A stretch of 64,000 nt of DNA from Conus ventricosus. Lineage: Eukaryota > Mollusca > Gastropoda > Neogastropoda > Conidae. Shown in pieces: positions 45,160-56,398 of this stretch (its first letter is position 1; each line of letters starts with the position of its first letter). The stretch covers positions 139,370,059-139,434,058 of the forward strand of contig CM031595.1 of the NCBI GenBank assembly GCA_018398815.1, in the 5' to 3' direction. Both the position numbers and the translations under genes were made by a program. A model generated the notes under the pieces. The model was not told the origin of the DNA and ran no database searches. It saw only the letters and a list, made by a program, of their open reading frames with translations.

Positions 45160-46260
45160 TTTTCAGTCCCAACATGACTCCTATTGTTGAAAATGTTTTC
45201 AGTCCCGACATGACTCCTGTAACGTCAACATGTTTTCACCCTTGACATGAATCTTTAAGCATCATGTTTTCAACATTATTTTTCTAATGCCAACATGTTT
45301 TCAGCCACGACATGACATGACTCTTGTCGTTGAGGCAATTTACATACTGTCAGCATGCTTTCAGCCCAACTTAACCCTTTTGTCATGCTTTCTGCTCAAA
45401 CATGACTTTTTAATTTAATGTCAACATGCTTTCAACCCCATCAAGACTTCTGAAATCAACATGCTTTCACTTCGACATGTCTTGCCAAAATGCTTTCACT
45501 AGTTTCAGCCCCAACATAATTCTAATTTTAACATACTTTCACTTTTTGCGACTTACGTCTTCATGCTGTCTTGTTGACATTAATGCTGTTATGACCGCAG
45601 CCCTGATGTGGCCCTTTGCGGTCGGCTGGGCTATAAGCAACATTATCTTATCTTATTGCCCCATGACTACTCTTCTGAAGTTAACATGTTTTGAGCTCCA
45701 ACATGACTCTTGAACTGTCATCATGCTGTCAGCCCCGATATTGTTTGTGGACATTCAGTCCTGACAACTTTCTCCATGTTGCCATGCTCTCAGCCTTGCT
45801 AGTTGCTATCACTCTTCTCATGTCAATCATCATCATCAATTACATATTGTTATACATTCAGCCCCCACATACACCTAATATCAGCACATTTTCACGATTC
45901 TCCCAAGGTCAACATGCTTTCAGTAATATGACTCCTATAAAGTTACTGTGTTTGCAGTTTTAAGATCAACATGCTGTCTAATGTCAACATGCCGTTAGTC
46001 CTAACATTCAATTCATGTTGTTTAGTGTCTCAACTTCTACTTATAACATGCTTTCAATCCCGACGTTCATGTTTACGGTCCTGACACGACTTCAAATGTC
46101 AGCACATTTCCAGCCCCGACAGGACTTCTGTCAACATGCTTGCAGTGCCAGCATGATTCTTCCGATGTATGTTTTCAGCCATTTCAACTTCGACATGCCC
46201 AATCCCAACATGTCACTTCTTTAAAAACAAACTTGTCCATGGAAATCAACATAGCCTACT
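45160..46260. repeat. Degenerate array of TCAACATGCTTTCAGCCC motifs
   Basis: Some 20 or more irregularly spaced copies of a motif near TCAACATGCTTTCAGCCCCA with ACATGACTC, at spacings of about 30-60 bp. Copies are diverged, which suggests an old array. It is interrupted by the dispersed repeat at 45590-45657. Confidence 0.75.
45590..45657 (+). mobile_element. Short dispersed repeat with (TTATC)n tail, plus copy
   Basis: GACCGCAGCCCTGATGTGGC, CCTTTGCGGTCGGCTGGGCT and ATAAGCAACATTATCTTATC match the minus-strand copy at 5849-5910 at most positions. It sits inside the motif array, so it inserted after the array formed. Confidence 0.6.
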
Positions 46261-47187
46261 AGATTCTGCTGCTATGATGTCTGCATCATGGTGGAGGTTT
46301 CAGCATGTTTGTGTAGTGTACATCACATCCTGTACGAGTTACTGGGCTCCACCTAACCCCCTGCACCACAGTCGGAGCAACTGCTCTGGCGAGTGCAATG
46401 TGGATTAAATTCTCCAGTCCCTGTTCTTCGTGATGACAATGCCAGATCACACAAAGCTAGTTCTCAACCTCTTCATTCAGGTATCAGGAGGAATCCACCA
46501 GATTCAACTTTGTGTTCATCTCCATTCTAATGCATATCAAGCATATGTCGTATGCTCTAGTGCACCTGTTGACCGGTAATCATCCTTCTCCAGTGAGCTG
46601 ACACTGGCAACTGCAGGTTTACTGGGGACTACTTTTCAGCTTGCCTATCGACACAGGTTGACATTTATGGTGTTGACCTGTTTGTTGGTTCCCATGTGAA
46701 ACTGAAAAGCCAGAGAACAAGACAAAAAAATGTCAATGGCTAGGTTCTGATCCTACAGCGTCCTTGTTGAGTTGTGCATGAGTTTGCAAGAGGCCCATTG
46801 CTTTGTTGTATAGTAGATCGATGCATCATCTCCAACTAAAAAAGTGCAATTCTAGACTATAAGGCCAGGCATAATCATCCTTGGACAAGAATTCAGTGGT
46901 TCTTTTGTGTCCCACTTTCTTGGCAACACAACTTTCTTTGTCCCTTTCCCACACCTCTGGAAAGTTTAAGGCAAGGTACTTTTGTCAACAGAGTATGCCA
47001 GATGACCACATTGTCAACATTTCCCCCCAATGATTGGTTACCAATTAAAACAGATTTTCAGCCGATACAGATAGTCATCTCTTTTAATGACAGCTATGCA
47101 CAAAGACACAAGCATACACTATTCTGCAAATGTTGAATCACATTCACATCACCTTAATGTAACGAGTAGTACATGAATAGCTTTTAT
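46261..47187. other. Non-coding sequence
   Basis: No gene, repeat or RNA is recognised. Confidence 0.4.
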
Positions 47188-47745
47188 CATAGCTGCCAAA
47201 CTTCTGGAGTCATAATTCGTGAACCAGGGGACGAAAGTGTGGGTGAATTGAAAGGCAGTTCAGGTTTTGACTGGAAACTTCTAACTCCCTCCCAAATCCA
47301 TTATTTTTATAAAAAATTTTTAATTCTTTTTTCCCCCTACACAATAGGATATTGGACATCTTTAGGAAATTCCAGAAAAATTTAGGAAGGTTGGCTGCCA
47401 ACCCCCTGGAGTCAAAATTCAGGGAACAGGTTAAGGGTGGACTTCAGAGGGGGCAGTTTGGCTTTTCACTGAAAGCATTCCTAATCCCCTTATGTTTCAG
47501 AAGACTAAAGTGACGTTTAGAAAAAGAAAATGCATTTCTGTACACACCACTGCTAACATCCACGTAACAATTTGAATTTATTCTGCAATGCTTTGTCTTC
47601 CTTATTTAAAAAAAAACCTTCAGACACCCACTATTTTTCAAACAAAAGTTTATAATTCTAGGATTTTTCACTAAATTCAGGATATTGGTTAATGATTTCT
47701 AAATAAGGGAAATTCCAGAAATAATTGGGAGGGTTGGTAATTATG
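47188..47745. mobile_element. MITE-like element, two diverged tandem copies
   Basis: The left end CATAGCTGCCAAAC (47188-47201) and the reverse complement of the right end, CATAATTACCAACC (47732-47745), form imperfect terminal inverted repeats. A second left-end-like sequence, GCTGCCAACCCCCTGGAGTC, starts at 47391 right after an internal right-end-like GGAAGGTTGG. So two copies appear to share a junction. GGATATTGG and GAAATTCCAGAAA occur in both. No transposase is present. Confidence 0.45.
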
Positions 47746-48433
47746 CAGCTATGCCTCTTCTTAAAAGAAAATTCAGGCAATTGATCCTTTTCATCCATGT
47801 TGCCATTACAGTAAGAAAACCGTTTCAGTGGGGATGGAGAAACCCACCCAGCTGGAGGGCATTGCCTGTGCTAAATCTGGCGAGTCAACATCAACATACT
47901 GAAAGTTTACTTCCATCTCAATTCATTCCCATTCTGAATTCACTATCTAAATTGACTCCACCTGTACCTTCCCAAGGTGGTATCTTGCCACTGGTGCACA
48001 GCCTCAACACAAACAGCTCCCTATGGACTTGCTACTAGCTCCCTATGGACTTGCTACTAGTCTCTTGAAAAGCTATAGTACAAGTTTGGAAGCAGTTGTG
48101 TATGGGGAGGCTGGAGGGGAGGGGTGAAGCTTGGATGAGTGGTGTGAAGTGACACCACTGATAGGGATGAACGAGATTGGAGAAGTTTAATATTCAAGAT
48201 TTATAAACTTTTTGAAGTGGGAATACTGGTATCAATTCACACAAAAGTTTAATATTCAAGATTTATAAACTTTTTGAAGTGGGAATACTGATATCAATTC
48301 ACACAGACACACAGCAACAAGAGTATGCCAATGTGAGTTTGCATGCATGTGGCCAGACAGGGAAAGGATCTTCTCAAGATTTCCATAGCAACACCCATTT
48401 TCACAAATAAAAAACACAAACGACTCTGAAGTG
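47746..48433. other. Non-coding sequence with two tandem duplications
   Basis: CTCCCTATGGACTTGCTACT occurs twice at about 48020-48060. A 62-bp unit (AAGTTTAATATTCAAGATTT...) occurs twice at about 48184-48306. No gene is recognised. Confidence 0.6.
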
Positions 48434-48439
48434 TTTATT
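48434..48439 (-). terminator. Candidate minus-strand poly(A) signal
   Basis: TTTATT on the plus strand is AATAAA on the minus strand. The minus strand just downstream reads CGTTTGTGTTTTTTATTTGT, a G/T- and T-rich sequence like a cleavage downstream element. It coincides roughly with a change of strand composition. Confidence 0.3.
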
Positions 48440-51400
48440 TACTAAAATCGTCGCCAAATCAATATTCTAACAATTCATGACTGCATCAAGTACATAGTTA
48501 ATACACTGATGAGGAGTTGTTTCACCTCAAACTGTGCATAAGCAGTTGGCCAATACAGCTAATGCTGGTGTTACAATACCTGCAAAAAGAAAAAAAAAAA
48601 GAAAAAAAGGGGGGGGGGGGGGTGACAGTTAAGTATAGACAATGTGGAGTTTCACTGGGCAAATAATTTTTCATATGGAACGGAAAATTTCTCTTTCAGT
48701 TGGAGTGGCTTGGGAAAAAATCAGAACATTAATCGCAGAAGCGCATTCTCTAAACTTTCATTGCTATCACATCAAGCAAAAAGCCGGAAGTATGTTTTCA
48801 ATGTTTTGACAAGGCCTGACCAATAATTTTGCTAAAAACCATGTACACAGTATGGCTTTCGTGTGTTAAACTTGTTTAAAGTAAAACCCAGAGACTGAAA
48901 TATGTGGTCTGCTTGATAGACAATGGGATTATGCTTGTTTCAAGATTCCTGAAAACTGAACATACTTCCGTGTAACTTATCCTCAAATTGAAAATGTACT
49001 TTAAAAAAAGTCTTGTTGACCATGCAAGTCCAAGCAATTCTTAGTGCTTTTAAAGGATACCAAACAAATACAAATACAGAGCACAACAGAAATGCATTTA
49101 GTGATTTATTTTAAATGTTATCAATGTCTCCTCAAAGATTAGTTACCAAATAACCAACAACCACCAAGATTTGTGTAATGCAGAAAAATGTAAACATAAA
49201 TATCATCACACCAAATAACAGTACTGACCTCATGACCAAAGACTTTCCCTTGTTCTTTATCTGGTGGAGATCAACTGCAATGGCTGGCTGGATAATTCTG
49301 ATTGTACACATTTGGAGTCATGACAACACTGCAGAATTGTTTCAGCTGAACTTCTGGTGAGCCATATCCACAGATAGTCTTCTTTTTTCCTACCTTTTTT
49401 CCCCCTCCCCTTTGGTGGCAGAGGGGTGGGGGTGTGGGGGGAACCAATGGATTGAGGGTAAAATAAAGGTGGTGGAGGTGGAGACAACTATACATGGGAA
49501 GCGAATTACACCAGTTCCATTCCATCTTGATGCTTTGAATCTCTTCTTTAAATATATTTTAAAGCACAAAGAAAGACGCACAATAACTTCATATTTAACT
49601 GGCAAAGTAAGGTTGAACATGGCTGCTATCATTTCACATAATTACAGAAATCAACTGGGAAAAATATTAAAGCTGGCTGACAATTCAAAGCACAAGTGAA
49701 ACAAAGGATTATAAACATTCATATTTGTGGTTATGGTGAAAGCTGGCGGTCAATATGAATAACTTATCAATTACAATTTGTGAATATGTGCGCAGTGGTT
49801 ATAATTATGATGAACACCATATGGAGGAGAATGGAATTTCAAGGCTGCTAGAACTAAATCCTGAAGAGGAATAGTTCAGCTTAATGACTGCAATCCATTC
49901 AATTTACAAGATGCATGTCATTTACATCTTCAATTCATATTTTCTGCAATACCTTTTTTTGCCCCCCTTTTTGATTTGTCACCTTGAACCACACAAAAAC
50001 GAACTTTTTTTGTTGTTGTCTTTTTAATTAACTCTACAACTACTACAAATTTGTACATGATGAACATAGCAACAGTACAATAATCCATCACCATAATTAG
50101 CAACCAACAAAAGAGATAAGTAAATAATGCTCAGAAAACTGAGCGGGGTTAGTTTTCATACAGTCACATTGTCAATGGCCACTGACATGTCCACAATACT
50201 TCTACAAGTTTAAAAACAAAAATCTTGTCATTCACAAAACGGTCCACATAAAACACTTTCTGTACACATCATAATACAAAAAGGCTAAACAATGAATCAT
50301 TATTTAAAACCCATGAAATGCCAATGTGAACCCACAGGACAAACAGCAGTTGTAGCAATGAGTAATAGTATCAACCTATGCCATATCCACAGTAATAAAC
50401 TAGTACTTATCACGGTCGAGTAAAAGCCAAGAGGTGACGTCACTTCACAGGTCTGTACAGAATGAACACATGGATACCACCACTCCACACATGGCAACAT
50501 GGGCTTTGGAAATGGAATTTATATAAGGCCACATATGATGAGTACCATGTTCTGACGAGGACACAGACTGGGCCAGAGCTGACTGGTAAAGGAGTAATAT
50601 CACAACACAACATTTTACAATCATACCCATCAGATTCCTGACCAGGGCCAAGGTCTGCGATCTACAAGCCTGAACTTGTCACACCAGCATGGTGTTCATG
50701 AACAGAAGGCCATTGGTTCTGAAGAGACCACAGTCAGCAGGGGCCTGCACAGCCCTTTAATAGGCAGGCGGACATTAAAGAGGCAAACCAAATACAGACC
50801 ACAGAGACAAATACAGCCAGCATGGCACACTTCTGACTGGATCGGCTCTACAGCCTTTATTGCTCTGTCATCTCTCATGGCCAAAAGAAATCAAAAGGGG
50901 TGTCAAAAGCTGCCGCCTGTCACAAGATTCCCCACCACTCATGTATCCCCTCATCTTTCCATACCAGTAGAGACCCTCCCATGGCAGGGGAAAATGAGTT
51001 GTCCAGCCGAGTGCTGTCACTGCCCACTCTGTGGACCTGTAAGGCTAAAGAGACAGCATAGAAGCATCACCGTGTCAGGCAGCGTCATGCTTGGAATGAT
51101 ACAAGAGGTAGCTGCAATGCAAGAAACCTGCTAGTGGTCGACAGTGGATGGTCCAAACTGCGGTGCATGCTGTTCAACAAACCAACCCTGGATTCACACA
51201 AAAGTACAAACCACTCTCACACCCTAGCTTTACATGTGTATATGATGTCAAAGTTGCACAACCACATCCACTCGTTTAGGGGCAGTCAAAATCAAGTACC
51301 AAGATGTGTGCTCAGAACCCTAACAAAGCATTCAAAGAACATTGCACATACCCTCAAATTGAACCACTTGGATTGTGAGCAGACAACTAAAAACCAGTCA

Positions 51401-52750
51401 TTAGTAAGTTCCACAAAACTTCAACAATAAGTTCAATGCAAGAGACAAACGACATGCTTCACTTTTTAATTGGAAACTGGACTGTTATTATTATGTCTTT
51501 TGAAGATAATTTCTCGGATAGCACCATAAAAGGAATCTGACACTGTCACTAGATAATGTACTGGAATCCAGAAGAAATGTTGACAAACACTTTCTCATTT
51601 GTTTAGACCATGTGCACGGCTGTCATTTGTACTATACATGCAAAGGTTCACTTTTGTACGGTTGTAGATACCACTATATCTATGGGAACAAACTCAATAC
51701 TATGAAGTAATTATCAGCAACCAATAAAATCTGACAAGTCACATTAGCACCTTATCTTTTCAAATTATTTAGAGGGAGAAAAACATCTTGGCATACATTT
51801 TGGTTTAAAAGTCCTGTTAAAGTGCGAAATGGTTCTGAAGACACTTGCATTCATGTACAGTATAAACAAAAAACTATTTAAAAAAAAAAAAAAAAAAAAA
51901 AACTTTGCATTTTAATCTTGATGCCCAATTCTGATCTTGGTATCAAGTGCATTACTAATTTTTGGCTATCCAGCTTAATGTTTTCTTATGAACTGCTAAC
52001 ATGTCCAGCAGTTACGCATACATCTGTCTTGAACATCTTTAGAAACTATCACATTCTTAGGACACATTTTCGGATCAATTTCTCAATGGCTTCAGATCTC
52101 TAATGCACTAACCATATGATGAAGGAGGTCAGAGGATGTGAACAGTCCTTTGATTACATATGTGACAATCCACAATATATGTGAATACTACTTCATGAAT
52201 AACATTGAAAATACACTCACCCTCTCAACTCTTGGCATATATATAGTACAAATGAAATGAAGCAAAGCAGGTCCTTAATCTCGGTCATAAGGCAGCTACC
52301 ACATTTCCAGTAACTATTTTGGAAGGATACACATTGCGCAATCAGCAGCCAAAATCCTCCCACAACCCTAATACATGACAACTACATTAACACTATCAAC
52401 AAAGACCCTCGTTCTGCTCTATGTGCCCAGTTAACACTGCAGTCACAACACTGAAATTCCCAAAGGACACCCGATTTTGACCATTTTCAATTAATTTCCC
52501 TTAAAAGCCTAAATCCGACAGTGACTTGATTTTTGTACTGTGAAATAAAGCTATCTTTCATCTTCTTAATGATAAATGTTTTAACAGTCAAAATAATTAT
52601 TTTGTTGTTTGAGTTGAAAATGACATACTTCGAACAAGCAGCACTGATTCAGTGCTTGAAGACGTCAATGGGCTGGTTGCTTTCTCTTCAAATTAACCAA
52701 TGAAACTGACTGTTAGTAGCCTGCTAACTGGTATGATATGATGTAGTAGG
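48440..52750. other. A/C-rich non-coding sequence, possibly minus-strand transcribed
   Basis: The plus strand is clearly richer in A than T and in C than G, opposite to most of the first 47 kb. There are G-runs at about 48609-48621 and an A-run at about 51879-51901. Open frames at 49257-49699, 50300-50884 and 50676-51134 have no domain. It may be 3' UTR or intron of a minus-strand gene, but no exon was found. Confidence 0.35.
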
Positions 52751-52945
52751 ACTGTATTTGTACGCCGACACCACTGGTTAAACGTTATCCGGGAAATTAG
52801 GTCATATCTATTGTCAAAAGACGGTCGCTATCATTCTCGCACCGTGTTCCGAGTGACAGATCACTTGCCTCGACTATTTTTGCCCCACGTCGCCGACTGG
52901 TAAGTCGGGTGCAGCGTTCTCGCAGCATGTTGCGAAAAGTTAATT
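52751..52945. promoter_or_regulatory. CpG-rich islet with a splice-donor-like site
   Basis: About 20 CpG dinucleotides occur in 195 bp, against very few in the flanking kilobases. On the plus strand a full consensus donor GTAAGT lies at 52900-52905 after CGCCGACTG. Together these resemble a promoter with a short first exon. No TATA box or coding start is evident, and the direction is uncertain because flanking composition suggests the minus strand. Confidence 0.3.
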
Positions 52946-53296
52946 GCTCTTACAGTATATCATAGAAGAGACTGGGCTACCAACAGAAATCTAGAGGGAG
53001 GCGGGGAACGTGGGGTTTCAATTTTCCTTTAATTTTTCAATATCAGACAAACAAAAAAAACAAAAACTTTTTACGAAAAAAAAAAAAGCTGTCGTAAATG
53101 CCACTATGGATTCATTCTTCTGGTTTTATGTGTACGACAACCTTATATGCTGATGATATTGTGGAAATGCATCTCTTTATCACACGTACAAAATTCTGCA
53201 TACTTATTTCATTCACAGAGAGGGAGAACAGATATGGTTGGTGTTCAATACAAACTCAAAAATACAAATGCTCAAAATGACTTAATTGCAAGCAGG

Positions 53297-53438
53297 TGTG
53301 TGTGTGTGTGTGTGTGTGCGTGCGTGCGTGTGTGTGCACGCGCGTGCATGCGTGTGCGCGTGCGGGTGTGTGTGCCTGTGTCAGACTCTGTGTGTATGTG
53401 TATGTGTGTGTGTATATGTGTGTGTGTGTATGTGTGTG

Positions 53439-53476
<38 letters not shown>

Positions 53477-53488
53477 GTTGTGTGTGTG
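53297..53488. repeat. (TG)n microsatellite
   Basis: TG array with GCGC and CATG interruptions. Cys-Val and His-Thr frames across it are not genes. Confidence 0.95.
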
Positions 53489-56118
53489 TAACTAGAAACG
53501 CACAAATCATTATACAACCCACTAATAAAAAAAATAAAAAAGAAAAGAAAAGAAAAGCACTAGCAGGGTCTATCAAATATTTAAAGCTGTTTGACTCGAG
53601 CATGTATTCTAGGATCAACGATAAGCAAATTGTGATAGATCAAAGATACTCTGCATAGTTTAACACATTCTCACTGACATTATATAACAAATCTGGTTTT
53701 GGTAAGCAACAATTTCATATTTAATTCACCTTTACTATTGTGACCTGGGTATTTGGTTGGTTCCAAACCAGATGGCAACAGAACTATAAAAAAAAAAAAA
53801 ATTCAAAAAACAGAACTCCAATCCCAAGAAACGAAAACAAAAAAACTTAAGCAAAACAAAATGTGAATGACCATGCAGTGTCACGTGTTTCAAAAGGATA
53901 TGCATTCCTGTTCAAGGCCAGAATCAGCCAAGCATCAACAAAAATAATTGATCAAAGAAATTCACTTAAGTTTTAACCCATTCCTTACTAGATCTCTATA
54001 CAGAACTGCAATTCTCTGTTGCCAGATTTGAATACATTTGAATTTAAACAAAAAGTTGCGACTTTGTATAGTGTAGTAGCAATCTGCAGCAATGCATGCA
54101 GACCGGGCGGATTTCAAGTTACATCTTTGCAGAAGATATTTTATCATTAACGCGCTTTCTGCCCTTCTGCACCCACCCACTGAAACATACTTTCATTAAT
54201 GCGCTTTCTGCCCTTCTGCACCCACCCACTGAAACATACTTCAAACATTACAATTTTTTTTTTTTTTTTTTAAAGCAGTGGTAGCTTATCTACAATTGTT
54301 CATTCTTTCATCATTTTAAAAGCAGCAGAAATGTTCATGTGTCCTGTGAAAACATGCAGGATAAATCGAATCCTTTTCTGTTATATGGAAAAAAAATCTA
54401 AAATTTCCAACAACGTAAAAGAAAACTATGATAAGCATCAGTATTTCATCAATATTAAACCAAAAGCACACAGCAGTCAAGGGTACACACCTTAAAAAAA
54501 AAAAGAAAGAAAGAAAAAGAAACAATACAATGGACATGGGAGAGAGAACCGATACTGGAGTCTTTGAATGAATACATGTCGTAGCGAAAAACGGAGGGAA
54601 AGAGGAGATCAGCAAGGTAATCTTATCTTTGAGGTCGGAACTGCTATCTAAAATGCGTTCATACTCACTTGCATGAAACCTAGTATTCTTGTGTTAGACA
54701 TAAACGCAAACTGAGACTACCCAACCTTCCTGAAAAACAAGTTCTTTCAGAACACTGGGAAATGGGCATTTCAGAGACACAAGTAACACTTCATGGCTAT
54801 ATCCTAGGACACAATCAATACTGAAATGGTGTCAACAAATACTTGGATTGCCTTCTCACGTCCAGGCACCAATGAAAATATCACATCCATTATGCTCTGT
54901 AAGTTTTCACATTCCCAGCGGCTGATATCCAAATCCTCAAGGAAACGGTCATCATCTGTAACCGGTCACACTAGGTAAGCATTCCCGGTCACACTGGACA
55001 AGCATTGCCACTCATCTTGCCTGCATGACGAGTTGCTCGAGATTGTTTAAGCACAAGTTTTCAATACAGTTCTGTCAAACCTGACTGGATGACCAGACCA
55101 GAGGACATTATGTAAAGTTGATATCTTTCATGTTTCCACCACCAGATCTTGTAGCTAACTATGTAAAAAATGAGAAACAATTTCCTATTTTCTCACTCCA
55201 ACAAATACTTGCAACCTATCAAAAACACTCACACAGGAAGAGCACAAATATGCTAAATGAAGCACTGCTTCTGATTTCTTGTTAATGATTTCTGTGACAG
55301 TCGACAACAGGCAAAAATCTGATCATGAAGATTATCTACTTTACAAATGTCATTAAGTTGAGTGTCTCTACAATTTTAACTGAAAACAGTACTGCCCTTC
55401 AGTAGATAACCTGCACATCTATTTGGCCACGTAGCATACAGAGAGTGCTGCAGCAGATATGAAATCAAACATACGAAATAAAACTGGTTCCATTGCATTT
55501 ATATCATTTCAAGTCCACTGACAAAATTGATACCGAGTTTTCATTTCAAGTCCAATGAAATTGAGTTTAACTCCTTACTTTGAAAATTAAGTCACCAAAT
55601 ACATTGTGGAAGGAGAGGGAAGGAGATGGGGTGGGGTGAAAAAATATACATCTATAAAAGTGAAAATAGAGCTAGAGTATTATCTTTCCCAAATCAGTGA
55701 TCTTCCCACTCCCCTTCTTCACAATTCCGAGCTTCCCAATGCATTTATGAATCACCCCCCCCCCACAAATTTTCTTTTTTTCTTAAATGAGATTCTTATT
55801 TTTAGTATTCATCTTTTCCATACACAACCGATCTTTTGCACACTGCTGGGGGGAAGAGGATGGAAGAAATTGCAAACAAACATGAAAAACCTTACAGAAA
55901 GAAACAGCTTTTAACATCCAACTTATCATTTACACCCCTAATATAAAGGTGATGCAATACAGTTCAGTCCTGGACCTTGAATTTCATGTCCGAAAATCTC
56001 TCTGGACTTTGCTTTAATTTAAGATATCCATCTGTTCCCTAAGACATGCCAACACCTCTACATTATTTTTCAAAGAACAATTTGGAAAGTTTACTGGAAC
56101 ATTTCGTTTTTTTTTTTT
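53489..56118. other. A/C-rich non-coding sequence
   Basis: A 48-bp tandem duplication (GCGCTTTCTGCCCTTCTGCA) at about 54146-54242, a small duplication of CCGGTCACACT at about 54961-55000, and one of TTTCAAGTCCA at about 55507-55555. No gene is recognised. Confidence 0.5.
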
Positions 56119-56398
56119 TTAAGGAATACTAACACCTTCAGGTTTTATTGGCATGCACATACCTTTACCATCAACAAATTCTGTTACGGTTTTAACATGT
56201 ACATAAATTTCTCCACAATGGACGGCACCATGTATAGGTACTTTTTGGCAACACTTCTGCTCCCGCTGCTGCTTTACAGTTGCAGCCAAATTAACAAGAC
56301 CTGCGTCGTTTAACCGAATTAGACCTACTTCCATCCCATCTATGACACAGTTTAACAGATGCCCAAGATAATCTGACCAAGAATTGTTACATCCTTTC
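56119..56398 (-). CDS. Candidate terminal exon, unknown protein
   Basis: The minus strand has an acceptor TGTGTTTTCCTAAACAG immediately before 56398. The first base completes a codon, and 92 codons stay open to TAA at 56121-56119. The peptide starts KGCNNSWSDYLGHLLNCVID, contains GLIRLNDAGLVNLAATVKQQ and GAVHCGEIYVHVKTVTEF, and ends KGMCMPIKPEGVSIP. Mixed composition with no low-complexity bias makes it look like real protein, but I do not recognise the family. The stop is followed by a run of A (14 T on the plus strand at 56107-56120), so a retrocopy fragment is the main alternative. No upstream partner exon was found. Confidence 0.35.

Noticed and set aside
50445..50651. Minus-strand ORF with a signal-peptide-like start
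   Set aside because: A hydrophobic start alone is weak evidence. The rest has no cysteine pattern, repeat or domain, and no exon context.
50676..51134. 152-codon plus-strand ORF
   Set aside because: No recognisable domain or exon signals, and it lies in sequence whose composition suggests the other strand. A chance frame is likelier.
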